Below are positions 33,661 to 41,986 of a stretch of DNA of 50,371 nucleotides, one piece after another. The notes below the pieces were generated by a model. The model was not told where the DNA came from. It made no database searches and saw nothing but the letters and a program-made list of their open reading frames with translations. Positions within the stretch are counted from its first letter, which is position 1. The number at the start of each line of letters is the position of its first letter. Source of the stretch: an uncultured Gammaproteobacteria bacterium (GTDB taxonomy: Bacteria > Pseudomonadota > Gammaproteobacteria > Pseudomonadales > Pseudohongiellaceae); contig CAIRBI010000286.1 of assembly GCA_903876785.1 (NCBI GenBank), positions 1 through 50,371 of the forward strand. The letters run 5' to 3'. The translations under genes and the position numbers were made by a program.

Positions 33661-36291
33661 ATGTTTAGCAGAACAATTCCATCTGACATTGCAAAGCCCA
33701 CGCTTAAAGCGGGGCTGCTGCTCTGCATATCATTCGCCATGTGGTCAAATGCCATTGCGCAGACCCCGGATGCTGAGGACACTGAAGAGCCTGAGGAGAC
33801 CGAGATCCAGGAAATACTGGTGGAAGGTAAGCCGGTACGCGGCGCTATCACCGCGCTCGCCATTGACCAGGCGAAGTTTGGTACCCAGATTCAACTGATC
33901 AGTGCCGACGAAATAGCCACCGGTGGCTTCACCAACTTCGGCGAACTTTCTGCGGGCCTGATTCGCGGCGCCAACATTGGTTATTCACCTGACGAAGGCG
34001 AGTTCACCATCCGCATCGATGGCGGAACTGACCGAGACACGCTGTTGTTGCTCGACGGCGTACCGACGTTCGACCGTGGTACTCCTCTGGAGAGCCTGTG
34101 GGGCGCGACAGCGATTGATCCGCGCATGATCGAGAACGTGGAGATCTTCCGCGGTGGCCAGAGTCTCTACTTCGGCGGCAACGGTGGTCTCGGCGTGGTG
34201 AACGTGCTTTACAAGAAGCCCGAGGCCGGTGAAGAAACGAACGGGGAGATAGGCGTTTACGCTGGCGCTTTCCGCACGCGTGAAATGTACGGCAACGTCA
34301 CCGTCCCACTCGGCAAGAACTCCGATCATTCTGTGATGTTCTTCGGTCGCTCCTATGAGACGGATGCACATCAATTGTTCGACCGGGAAGCATACACGGA
34401 TATCGTGTATGACCTTGGTGGCATGCATGATTTCCCCTACAGCTACAACCTGCTTGGTGCCAAGTATCTGTGGGCAATCAACGAAGATACAGAGTTTCGT
34501 CTGGGCTATCAGCACTCCACCATCTCGTTTGACGACTCCTTTCCTCCCACCACGATTTACCAGCCGAACTGGACTGAGTTTCCCATGTTCGACGCCAAGT
34601 TCACCACCGCATTCAATAGTCGCATGACGCTGGAATCGGAAGCCTATTTCACCAATCCGCGCCTTTGGAACACGGAGCTGGATGCGCGCGTTTGCAACAT
34701 CCCGCGTGTTGAGGATCTGCCGGCCAACATCCGCTCCATCGCCACTGGCAAAGGGATCAAGGCGTTCAACACCGCAACGCAGTACGAGGCCTTTGCGGCC
34801 ACAATTCCCGGATTGCCTGTCGGTTGTGTAACAGACCCCTACGGCGCCAATCAGGCCGCTGCGACGAGCGCCAAGACCGGTTACTACGTTGATCCTGCAG
34901 GCAAGCCCTACGGCACACTCGCCAACCCGTTCCCCATCGGCGCGCCGATTGGATATGTCATCCAGAGCACCGCCGGATTCGGTAACGGACAGCCTGTAAA
35001 GGGCTTCGGTGAAGTGGATCAGGCAAAGGCCGGTTACGATGACATGGGCATCAACAATCGTCTGAAGATGGCATGGAACGACAACGTCGAGACGATTCTG
35101 GGCGTGCAGCATATCAGCTACAAGGACGGCTCCGATGCGGCCTATGGCATGAAGTCGGACGCAGTGAATTCCACCGGCGTGTATGGCGAGCTGCGCCTTA
35201 ACTCCACCGCGTTCATTGATACCAGCCTGTCGATCTCCATGCGTAATGACTTCAACGACAACTACGCGGATGAAGATGTCTGGAAGTATGGTTTCCGTCA
35301 GGAGTTGCCCGGCGGATTCTATGTGCGTTCCAACGGCGGCACTTCGTACAGTCAACCGACGCTGATCGAAGCAGGCATGGCCGGCAATCAGGTGATCAAT
35401 GACTCTCTGGAAACCCAGCACGTCGAGACCTACAGCCTGGGAACCGGGGTCAACGGTGATCTGTTCGGTGGCACCTTCAACGTAGAGCTGGGCTATTTCG
35501 ACACGGTTATCGACAACATGTTCGGCTCTTCTGCAATCGAGCGCGTCTGTGCCAACTTCCCTGGTGTACTCGCGGCGGACATCAACCCCAACATCATTGT
35601 CCCCAACTCGTTCTGTAACTACGCTCTCCAAGAGGGCTTTTCCCGCTTTGATGTGGCGAACTTCAATCTGAAGCGCGAGCAGGACATCAAGGGCTATACG
35701 CTGGATGTGGCCTTCGACTTCGAAGAGTGGCAGGCAGATTTTACCTTCACGGACATGGAGTCACTTGAGCCGAACCCGATTTATGGCCAGAGTGCTCTGC
35801 TTGACGGTTCTGGTGCAGCGCGCAGCTTCATGGTGCCCGGCTTGGCCGGAACAGAGCAGTTCAGACAATCCGGCGAGCGTGCCGAATGGTCGGCATCACT
35901 GTTGCTCAGCTATACCCCGAACGAAGATTGGGCGTTCTCCCTGAACTCCAAATTGCAGGGACCAGAGTGGGCTTATTCCGATGCACGTTCCAGCCGCCTG
36001 GTGGACGCCAGTGGCAATCGCACCAACCCCGACAACAACTTTGGCGACTACATGGTGTTGAACGGATCGGTACAGTATTTCATGGGTGATGACAATGAGC
36101 ACCGCTTCCTGCTGCGCGCCGTGAACATTCTGGACGAGGCCTACTACGAGCGCGTGGGTGGCGGCAATCAGCGCGTCTCCAAGGCCGGTGTGCGTGGCGA
36201 GCTTGGGGTCAATAACTCCGACTACTACTACTTCTACGGCTGGAATGGCAAGCCACGCTCCTTCTGGGTGCAGTACGAATATCAATTCTGA
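33661..36291 (+). CDS. TonB-dependent receptor of the PHP/PhoX phosphorus operon
   Basis: An 876-residue receptor with a signal peptide (about 1-34, ending NAIAQ), an acidic linker 'AEDTEEPEETEIQEILVEGK' that includes the TonB-box-like segment, and a plug (about 60-180: 'IRIDGGTDRDTLLLLDGVPT', 'NVEIFRGGQSLYFGGNGGLG'). The barrel ends 'RSFWVQYEYQF'. Two cysteine pairs fall in large loops ('RVCNIPR' with 'VGCVTD', and 'RVCANF' with 'SFCNYA'), probably surface disulfides. It is followed 22 bases on by a secreted PHP hydrolase and then phoX, so its likely role is to move a phosphate ester, its hydrolysis product, or the metal that these enzymes need. The ligand itself is not evident. Confidence 0.9.
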   Translation: MFSRTIPSDIAKPTLKAGLLLCISFAMWSNAIAQTPDAEDTEEPEETEIQEILVEGKPVRGAITALAIDQAKFGTQIQLISADEIATGGFTNFGELSAGLIRGANIGYSPDEGEFTIRIDGGTDRDTLLLLDGVPTFDRGTPLESLWGATAIDPRMIENVEIFRGGQSLYFGGNGGLGVVNVLYKKPEAGEETNGEIGVYAGAFRTREMYGNVTVPLGKNSDHSVMFFGRSYETDAHQLFDREAYTDIVYDLGGMHDFPYSYNLLGAKYLWAINEDTEFRLGYQHSTISFDDSFPPTTIYQPNWTEFPMFDAKFTTAFNSRMTLESEAYFTNPRLWNTELDARVCNIPRVEDLPANIRSIATGKGIKAFNTATQYEAFAATIPGLPVGCVTDPYGANQAAATSAKTGYYVDPAGKPYGTLANPFPIGAPIGYVIQSTAGFGNGQPVKGFGEVDQAKAGYDDMGINNRLKMAWNDNVETILGVQHISYKDGSDAAYGMKSDAVNSTGVYGELRLNSTAFIDTSLSISMRNDFNDNYADEDVWKYGFRQELPGGFYVRSNGGTSYSQPTLIEAGMAGNQVINDSLETQHVETYSLGTGVNGDLFGGTFNVELGYFDTVIDNMFGSSAIERVCANFPGVLAADINPNIIVPNSFCNYALQEGFSRFDVANFNLKREQDIKGYTLDVAFDFEEWQADFTFTDMESLEPNPIYGQSALLDGSGAARSFMVPGLAGTEQFRQSGERAEWSASLLLSYTPNEDWAFSLNSKLQGPEWAYSDARSSRLVDASGNRTNPDNNFGDYMVLNGSVQYFMGDDNEHRFLLRAVNILDEAYYERVGGGNQRVSKAGVRGELGVNNSDYYYFYGWNGKPRSFWVQYEYQF

Positions 36292-36313
36292 GGACGGACA
36301 GGAGAATTTCACA

Positions 36314-37690
36314 ATGCAATTGAAAGCGTTATATGTCGCTACGATTTTCGGTTTGCTGGCAAGCTGCAGCACCCTGGCTGTCGCTCAGGATCTCGGGGTG
36401 CCGACTGCCGGCCCCCTGTCTTCAGATGGCTTGGCGTTTCAGGGTGAAGAGCGCTGGTGGAAAGGCAACACGCACACCCATACCTGGTGGAGCGATGGTG
36501 ATGCGCCTCCCGAATTGATTGCCGATTGGTACAAGAAGCACGGCTACGAATTCCTGGTGTTCAGTGATCACAACATCATGCAAAGCGGTCAGAAGTGGTA
36601 TCCAATCGATGAGCCAACCCGTCCGCTTGAGCAGGTGCAGGCCGCCTACAAGAACTATGTGGACGCTTTCGGAGATGACTGGGTGGAGGAGCGCACCGTC
36701 AATGGCAAGCGCGAAGTGAAATTGAAGACGTTGTCCGAATTTCGCTCGCTGTTTGAAGTCGCTGACAATTTCATCTTCCTGGTGGGCGAGGAAATCACGG
36801 ACAGTTTTCAGCGTCATCCCATTCACATGAACGGTGTGAATCTCGTGGAGCTGGTGCCCCCGCAGGGTGGCAGCAGCATTGGGGATACGATTCAGAACAA
36901 TCTGGATGCGGTGATGCGTCAGAGTGAAGAATATCGCCAGCCGATGGTGTTCCACTTGAATCATCCGAACTTTCATTACGCGGTGGCAGCCGAGGATTTC
37001 TTTCATCTGGAACACGAGACGGGTGATGGCTTCTTCGAAATCTACAATGGCCATGCCGGCGTGGATAACCACGGCGATGATCTGCATTTGAGCTCCGAGA
37101 GAATGTGGGACATCGTGCTCTCCAAGCGTCTCGGTGAGTTCGGCATGAGCATGATGTATGGCGTCGCAGTCGATGACTCACATGAGTACACACGCTGGGG
37201 CATCGGCACGACCAATCCCGGTCGTGGCTGGATCATGGTGAAATCGAAGTGGCTGACTCCCAACAAGATCACCGAGGCGATCAAGCGTGGTGACTTCTAC
37301 AACAGCACCGGCGTGACGCTGTCGCAGCTGCACGTTGGCGACGGGCGCATTGCTGTGGAGATTGAAGCAGAGGCTGGGCTTGAGTATCGCGTCGAGTTTG
37401 TCGGCACGCTGAAGAGTGCCGATCTGACCGGTCGTCCAGAGCAGAGCGAGACTACCAAACACGACCATCGCGGTAACGAAGAGCATCTGCATCAGGTGGT
37501 GACGCGCTACAGCGATGAAGTGGGCGAGATATTGAAGACTGTGAATGGTACGAGCGCGGAGTACGTCGCGACCGGTGACGAGATTTATGTCCGCGCGCGC
37601 ATCATCTCCTCCCGCATTCAGAACAATCCCTTCGCCGAGGGCGATGTGGAGATGGCTTGGACGCAACCGCTGCAGGTACAGCAGAACTGA
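36314..37690 (+). CDS. Secreted PHP-domain phosphoesterase, possible lipoprotein
   Basis: A 458-residue exported protein. The leader 'MQLKALYVATIFGLLASC' has a lipobox L-A-S-C18, so it may be a lipoprotein rather than a free periplasmic protein. The PHP metal site is complete by motif: His54-x-His56 in 'KGNTHTHTWWSDG', Asp85-His86 in 'FSDHN', a Glu in 'LVGEEI', His in 'FHLNHPNFHYAV' and 'NGHAG', and Asp/His in 'VAVDDSHEY'. A smaller C-terminal beta domain follows (about residues 340-455). PHP enzymes are usually cytoplasmic phosphatases or polymerase exonucleases; an exported one between a TonB receptor and phoX argues for extracytoplasmic phosphoester cleavage. GGAGAA precedes the ATG. Confidence 0.82.
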   Translation: MQLKALYVATIFGLLASCSTLAVAQDLGVPTAGPLSSDGLAFQGEERWWKGNTHTHTWWSDGDAPPELIADWYKKHGYEFLVFSDHNIMQSGQKWYPIDEPTRPLEQVQAAYKNYVDAFGDDWVEERTVNGKREVKLKTLSEFRSLFEVADNFIFLVGEEITDSFQRHPIHMNGVNLVELVPPQGGSSIGDTIQNNLDAVMRQSEEYRQPMVFHLNHPNFHYAVAAEDFFHLEHETGDGFFEIYNGHAGVDNHGDDLHLSSERMWDIVLSKRLGEFGMSMMYGVAVDDSHEYTRWGIGTTNPGRGWIMVKSKWLTPNKITEAIKRGDFYNSTGVTLSQLHVGDGRIAVEIEAEAGLEYRVEFVGTLKSADLTGRPEQSETTKHDHRGNEEHLHQVVTRYSDEVGEILKTVNGTSAEYVATGDEIYVRARIISSRIQNNPFAEGDVEMAWTQPLQVQQN

Positions 37691-37704
37691 GGGGGATTTT
37701 TACA

Positions 37705-39693
37705 GTGTCATTACAGGAGTTTCAGAAGCAAGCGGCGGCGTTGATAGCGCACGAGGAGTTGCCCGCAGCTATCGCGGGCGAGGCCCGCTCCCACAAAACC
37801 TCGACACTGCATGAAGCGTTGCCGTCTGGTTTCGAGCAGCTCATCGCGCCAGGTTTGACTCGACGCCGTTTTCTTTCCGGGTTCGGCGGTGTCGTCGGCG
37901 CTGCTGCACTGGGCTCGTTCATCGGCATGGCGCCGCTGCAGCGTCTCCACGGCAGCACGCGCAGCTCGCTCCTCGGGTTCATTCAGGTGACCGCGAGCAC
38001 CGCCGATGTTTTCGTAGTGCCGCGAGGTTACAGTGCGAGGCCTCTTGTTTCACGGGGTGATTCCCTGTTTGCAGACGCTCCGGACTTTGATGCCAGTGGC
38101 AGGCAGGATTCCGCTGCACAGGCGTTGCAGTTTGGGGACTGTACCGATGGCATGAGCCTTTTTACCATCGATGAGAATCGTGCGGTACTGGCGGTCAACA
38201 ACGAATTCGTGGATATCAAGAATTTCTACCCGCACGGGGGTAGCGCCATCACGGACGATGATGTCCTGAAATCCCAATATGCACACGGGCTGTCTATCTT
38301 TGAAATCCGTCGCGGTGACGACGGGTTCTGGAGCGTGGACAGGACATCTTCGCTGAATCGCCGCATTCACATGCGCACGCCGATCGAATTCAGTGGTCCG
38401 GCCGCCGGACACCCGCTGCTGAGCACCCGCGCCGATCCAGACGGGCGTGTAGCAATGGGTACGCTGGGTAATTGCGCCAATGGCAAGACGCCCTGGGGCA
38501 CCTATCTGACCTGCGAGGAAAATTTTCAGGATTACTTCGCTACCAGCGCAGAGGTGCAGTTCAACGCCACCCAACAGCGCTATGGTTTGAAGCAGCGTGA
38601 TGTTGGAGGCGACTGGTATCACCATGATGAGCGCTTCGATATGGCGAAGCACCCGCATGAGCCAAACCGCTTCGGCTGGGTGGTAGAAGTGAACCCGCTC
38701 GATCCCCAAGACACTCCGAGGAAGCGTACCGCGCTTGGTCGTCTGGCGCATGAGAATGCGGCCATCGTGGTGGCTGAGGACGGTCGTGTGGTCGTATACA
38801 TGGGTGATGATGCCCGTGGCGAACATATCTACCGGTTCGTTTCCGAGGGCCGCTTCAATCCGAATGATCCTGCAGCGAATCGTGACCTGCTGGATACCGG
38901 GACGCTCAGTGTGGCCCGCTTCGACGCTGTGCCGGGAGAGTTGCAGGGGCAGGGTCACTGGATTGCGCTTGTGCATGGCCAAAATGGGCTCACTCGGGAG
39001 AACGGTTTTGCCGATCAGGCCGAGATACTGATCAACCTGCGTGTAGCTGCCAGCATCGTCGGTGGTACCACCATGGACCGACCGGAATGGATCGTGGTGC
39101 ACCCGCATAACAACAGCGTGTTCTGTACCCTGACCAACAATTACAATCGTGGTGTGCTGGAGAATCAACCTGTCGATGCAGCCAATCCGCGGGCAGAGAA
39201 TCACTACGGGCACATCGTGCGCTGGACCGCGGCGCAGGGTGATCATCTGGCCGAGCAATTCGACTGGGATCTGTTCTTGATTGCTGGCAATCCTGCCGTG
39301 CATCCGGGAACTGATTATGCAGGCAGCGCCGCCATCAACGAAGACAACATGTTCAACAGTCCTGACGGCATGTCTTTCGATGCGGATGGTCGGCTGTGGA
39401 TTCAGACCGATGGGGACTACAGCAACAAGGGTGACTTCGCAGGCATGGGCAACAATCAGATGCTGTGCGCCGATCCGATCACTGGCGAGGTGCGCAGATT
39501 TGCAACGGGACCCAATGGCTGTGAATTAACGGGGATCACCTTTGCTACAGACTATCGAACGCTGTTTGTCGGCGTTCAGCACCCTGGGGCGGCTGACACC
39601 GAATCCCATTTTCCTGCCGGAGGTGACAGCAAGCCACGTTCGACGATCATGATGATTCGTCGTGATGACGGCGGCGTGATCGGCGCAGCGTGA
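37705..39693 (+). CDS. phoX: PhoX-family alkaline phosphatase, Tat-exported
   Basis: A 662-residue PhoX-type phosphatase, which frees phosphate from organic esters using Ca and Fe in the periplasm. The Tat motif is 'LTRRRFLSGFGGVVGAAALG' with R53-R54-R55. Family signatures are 'NCANGKTPWGTYLTCEENFQ', 'GRLAHENAAIVVAEDGRVVV', 'YMGDDARGEHIYRFV', and, near the end, 'NSPDGMSFDADGRLWIQTDG', 'MGNNQMLCADPITGEVRRF' and 'TLFVGVQHPGA'. The GTG at 37705 has GGGGG nine bases upstream and is preferred over a TTG at 37657. The first 50 residues are odd: residues 22-31 are translated from a REP-like palindrome (37769-37797), so this N-terminal extension ahead of the Tat signal looks recently altered. Confidence 0.92.
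   Translation: MSLQEFQKQAAALIAHEELPAAIAGEARSHKTSTLHEALPSGFEQLIAPGLTRRRFLSGFGGVVGAAALGSFIGMAPLQRLHGSTRSSLLGFIQVTASTADVFVVPRGYSARPLVSRGDSLFADAPDFDASGRQDSAAQALQFGDCTDGMSLFTIDENRAVLAVNNEFVDIKNFYPHGGSAITDDDVLKSQYAHGLSIFEIRRGDDGFWSVDRTSSLNRRIHMRTPIEFSGPAAGHPLLSTRADPDGRVAMGTLGNCANGKTPWGTYLTCEENFQDYFATSAEVQFNATQQRYGLKQRDVGGDWYHHDERFDMAKHPHEPNRFGWVVEVNPLDPQDTPRKRTALGRLAHENAAIVVAEDGRVVVYMGDDARGEHIYRFVSEGRFNPNDPAANRDLLDTGTLSVARFDAVPGELQGQGHWIALVHGQNGLTRENGFADQAEILINLRVAASIVGGTTMDRPEWIVVHPHNNSVFCTLTNNYNRGVLENQPVDAANPRAENHYGHIVRWTAAQGDHLAEQFDWDLFLIAGNPAVHPGTDYAGSAAINEDNMFNSPDGMSFDADGRLWIQTDGDYSNKGDFAGMGNNQMLCADPITGEVRRFATGPNGCELTGITFATDYRTLFVGVQHPGAADTESHFPAGGDSKPRSTIMMIRRDDGGVIGAA
37769..37797 (-). repeat. 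REP-like palindrome embedded in the phoX coding region
   Basis: GCGGGC-GAG-GCCCGC at 37774-37788 is preceded, on the minus strand, by GTGGGAGC, giving the GGAG-headed REP layout also seen at 1601-1626. It lies in codons 22-31 of phoX, ahead of the twin-arginine motif, in a region outside the mature enzyme. REP elements are normally intergenic, so translation through one is unusual. Confidence 0.65.
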
Positions 39694-40059
39694 CTATGCT
39701 TGTCACCTGCGTGCGGGCTTTGCTTGCTCTTTCCAAATGCAGAATTAGTACGGGAAAAAAGTTGGTTCCCCGCTGCTGATCTGATTTGAATGACACTGAT
39801 AGGTGGGGCTTTTCCGTTTCGGATTTCGTAAAGGCTTTGACTGACTCGGCCAGTGTAAAGGGCTACGTCAAAAAGAGGCGCAGGCGTGATCAGCAGTTGC
39901 CTTGATGGCTGCGGATGCCAGGCTCAGGAAGACGCAATATGCCAACACCGATGACAAGCTGGGTATCATCGTCGTGTGGAGTTTTCGGTGTTGCCACAGC
40001 GCTAGCCGAGCCGGCAACATGCGTCTACAAAAATGCCGTGCGGGTTGAGGCGCTGGAAC

Positions 40060-40076
40060 CGTTACACGTTGTAACG
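40060..40076. promoter_or_regulatory. Palindrome CGTTACA-CGT-TGTAACG upstream of the toxin-antitoxin operon
   Basis: A perfect 7-bp inverted repeat with a 3-base centre lies 35 bases upstream of the candidate -35 of the Panacea operon. It could be an operator; Panacea-domain antitoxins do not all bind DNA, so another regulator may use it. Confidence 0.4.
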
Positions 40077-40110
40077 CCTTGAAGCGTGATCATGTCAATA
40101 TCCGCTCAGG

Positions 40111-40140
40111 TTGACCAATCGAAGAACTTGGGTCTACACT
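40111..40140 (+). promoter_or_regulatory. Candidate promoter of the Panacea-domain operon
   Basis: TTGACC (40111-40116) and TACACT (40135-40140) are 18 bases apart, about 67 bases before the antitoxin ATG. The match to sigma-70 is good at both boxes (5 of 6 and 4 of 6). Confidence 0.45.
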
Positions 40141-40206
40141 CGTTGCAACAGTTGCTCGCTTGATTCTCGCAAGAGTTTGGCGGGCTTCATTTTTTGGTCT
40201 CCGAAA

Positions 40207-40758
40207 ATGCTCAACGAAAGAAAATCAGCTCAGATGGCCGCCTACTTCGCCAAGAAGGAAGGGGGGCAGATTGCTGTTCTCAAGCTGATCAAGCTTTTGT
40301 ATCTGGCCGATAGGGAAAGTCTGGATCAGTACAGTTACCCCATGTCCGGTGACTGTCCGGTTTCTATGCCTCACGGGCCGGTATTGAGTGGAACTTATTC
40401 GCTGATTTCCATGGGCAGTAATTCCCCTGATGGGTGGGAGTCCTGGATATCTGATCGTGAGAACCACGAGGTTCGATTGCATCGAGACTTTGAACGCAAG
40501 GATCTTGATGAGCTCAGCGATGCCGAAGTCACGATCATGCAGGAAGTCTGGCAGAGGTTTGGCCTGATGGATCGTTGGCAGATACGCGACTACACTCATG
40601 ACCATTGCTCAGAGTGGCAAGATCCGCAGGGGTCGTCACGCCCTATAAGTTTCGCTGATATTTTTAGAGCGCTTGGGCGTTCTCCAGAGGAAGCACAGGA
40701 GCTCGCTGAAAATTTGCGGTCGGAACAAGCGACTGATCAACTGCTGATGAGCATGTAG
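40207..40758 (+). CDS. Panacea-domain (SocA/DUF4065-like) antitoxin
   Basis: The 183-residue protein matches the Panacea domain by its start 'AQMAAYFAKKEGGQIAVLKL', 'IKLLYLADRESLDQYSYPMS', and 'PVSMPHGPVLSGTYSLISMG'. This domain neutralises many unrelated toxins in type II-like systems and is also the core of SocA, a ClpXP adaptor for its toxin. The ATG at 40207 is chosen because the conserved domain begins within ten residues; a longer frame upstream has no support. The next gene follows after 3 bases and is the presumed toxin. Base composition is lower in GC than the housekeeping genes, consistent with acquisition. Confidence 0.82.
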   Translation: MLNERKSAQMAAYFAKKEGGQIAVLKLIKLLYLADRESLDQYSYPMSGDCPVSMPHGPVLSGTYSLISMGSNSPDGWESWISDRENHEVRLHRDFERKDLDELSDAEVTIMQEVWQRFGLMDRWQIRDYTHDHCSEWQDPQGSSRPISFADIFRALGRSPEEAQELAENLRSEQATDQLLMSM

Positions 40759-40761
40759 GCC

Positions 40762-41166
40762 ATGTTCTTGCCTTTTCCAAAGGCAACTCTGCTGGTGCCC
40801 TCCGGGCCCTCTCATGATCCAGATCGAAAACACCTCTTCATTGTTCTTACGAAGCCAGATGCTGCCCACAATGTTTTAATTGTCGGCGTCGCGTCTATTC
40901 CTCATCAGTCCAATCACGATAAAGCCTGCGAGCTAGCACGAGGAGAGCATGCTTTTCTGCGTCATCCCAGTTATGTTCGGTTTCGCGGAGCCCACATAGT
41001 CGCTGCACAATCTCTGATCGACAGCGTCAGCGCTGGGCTGATGGTTGTAAGAGAACCGATATCGGATACGACTATGGAAAGAGTTATTGGCGGGCTGCAG
41101 AAATCGCTCTTTGTTTCCCCGAAAATCAGGCAATATTTTTCACTTCAGATGCAGAGAGAGCTATGA
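40762..41166 (+). CDS. Candidate toxin paired with the Panacea antitoxin (unassigned family)
   Basis: A 134-residue protein starting three bases after the antitoxin stop. I do not recognise a named family. The start 'FPKATLLVPSGPSHDPDRKH' plus 'LFIVLTKPDAAHNVLIVGVA' looks like a small beta-barrel opening of PemK/MazF-like proteins, and 'LARGEHAFLRHPSYVRFRGA' holds the His/Ser/Arg residues that could be functional; the C-terminus is helical. A MazF-like RNase toxin is one possibility, but the usual MazF catalytic signature is not clear. The gene overlaps the downstream transporter-like gene at ATGA (41163-41166). Confidence 0.58.
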   Translation: MFLPFPKATLLVPSGPSHDPDRKHLFIVLTKPDAAHNVLIVGVASIPHQSNHDKACELARGEHAFLRHPSYVRFRGAHIVAAQSLIDSVSAGLMVVREPISDTTMERVIGGLQKSLFVSPKIRQYFSLQMQREL

Positions 41167-41783
41167 GGCAAGGCGCCACAATGGTGACAAAGGACTCCGC
41201 CCTGCGCCGCGCCGTATTGCTGGTCGCGGTCCTCAACCTCTCCTACTTTGGCACTGAGTTCGGCGTCGCCATCGCGATCCAGTCTGTGTCTTTGTTTGCC
41301 GACTCGATCGATTTTCTCGAAGACACCTTCGTCAATCTGCTGATTTTCTTTGCGCTCGGCTGGAGCATGAAGCGTCGCGCTCAGGTGGGGATGCTGCTGG
41401 CGGTCGTGCTGCTGGTGCCGAGTATCGCCACCGTGTGGGCGGCCTGGCAGAAGCTGAATCTGCCGGTGGCACCAGACCCGCTGTTGTTGTCGTTGACCGG
41501 AGCAGGCGCGCTGCTGATCAACCTCAGTTGTGCCTTTATCCTCGCGCGCTTTCGTCATCAGAGTGGCAGTCTGACCAAGGCCGCCTTCTATTCGGCGCGC
41601 AATGATGCTCTTGCAAATGTGGCAATCATCGGTGCCGGCCTGGTTACGGCCATCACAATCTCTCCATGGCCGGATCTGGTGGTCGGCGTCGGCATCTTTT
41701 TCATGAATCTCGATGCGGCGCGAGAGGTCTACGAGGCCGCGCGCGAAGAGCATGCACTGAGCGGGCAGGAGTACAAAGCATGA
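41163..41783 (+). CDS. Divergent CDF-type cation transporter-like membrane protein
   Basis: This 206-residue protein has about five to six hydrophobic spans and resembles the membrane half of cation diffusion facilitators. TM2 shows 'SVSLFADSIDFLEDTFVN', where the acidic D-x3-D-x3-D pattern replaces the usual A-D-x2-H-x3-D. TM5 shows 'SARNDALANVAIIGAG' in place of H-x3-D, losing the metal-binding His. It lacks the C-terminal cytoplasmic domain of full CDFs (about 300 residues). It may be a non-zinc variant or a non-transporting relative. It is translationally coupled to the toxin-like gene upstream (ATGA) and the small membrane gene downstream (ATGA at 41780-41783). Confidence 0.72.
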   Translation: MRQGATMVTKDSALRRAVLLVAVLNLSYFGTEFGVAIAIQSVSLFADSIDFLEDTFVNLLIFFALGWSMKRRAQVGMLLAVVLLVPSIATVWAAWQKLNLPVAPDPLLLSLTGAGALLINLSCAFILARFRHQSGSLTKAAFYSARNDALANVAIIGAGLVTAITISPWPDLVVGVGIFFMNLDAAREVYEAAREEHALSGQEYKA

Positions 41784-41983
41784 GTGCAGCATTGCTGCTG
41801 TGGGGAGTGTTGTTCAGCTCCGTCGGCATGGGCTACTTCATCTATGGCAAGAAGCAGAACGCGACTGTCCCGCTGCTGTGTGGTATCGCACTGATGATCA
41901 TTCCCTACTTCATCACCAGTGTCCTGGTGATGGTACTGCTGTGTACGGCGCTCATTGCAGTGCCTTACTTCATCCGGTTGTGA
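41780..41983 (+). CDS. Small two-span membrane protein (67 residues)
   Basis: The start codon overlaps the upstream stop as ATGA, and the product has a first hydrophobic span 'LLLWGVLFSSVGMGYFIYG', a short KKQN loop, and a longer hydrophobic stretch 'VPLLCGIALMIIPYFITSVL' continuing into a second or third span ending YFIRL. No known family is recognised. The strict overlap argues that it is made with the CDF-like protein, perhaps as its small partner. Nothing else in the sequence hints at a function. Confidence 0.72.
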   Translation: MSAALLLWGVLFSSVGMGYFIYGKKQNATVPLLCGIALMIIPYFITSVLVMVLLCTALIAVPYFIRL

Positions 41984-41986
41984 ATC

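Larger units (their letters stand above)
39694..40206. other. 513-base intergenic region, AT-richer than average
   Basis: No convincing gene is present. A 47-codon frame starting at 39906 has no ribosome-binding site and no recognisable domain. The region contains a short GTGAC/GTCAC dyad over the phoX stop, a 17-bp palindrome (40060-40076) and a promoter-like pair (40111-40140) for the Panacea-domain operon. The base composition changes here, which may mark the left edge of an acquired segment. Confidence 0.6.

Noticed and set aside
33985-35631. 548-codon minus-strand frame opposite the third TonB receptor
   Set aside because: Antisense shadow of a well-supported gene; no start signal.
39906-40049. 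47-codon frame in the 513-base gap
   Set aside because: No ribosome-binding site, no hydrophobic or domain pattern and no codon bias like the neighbours.
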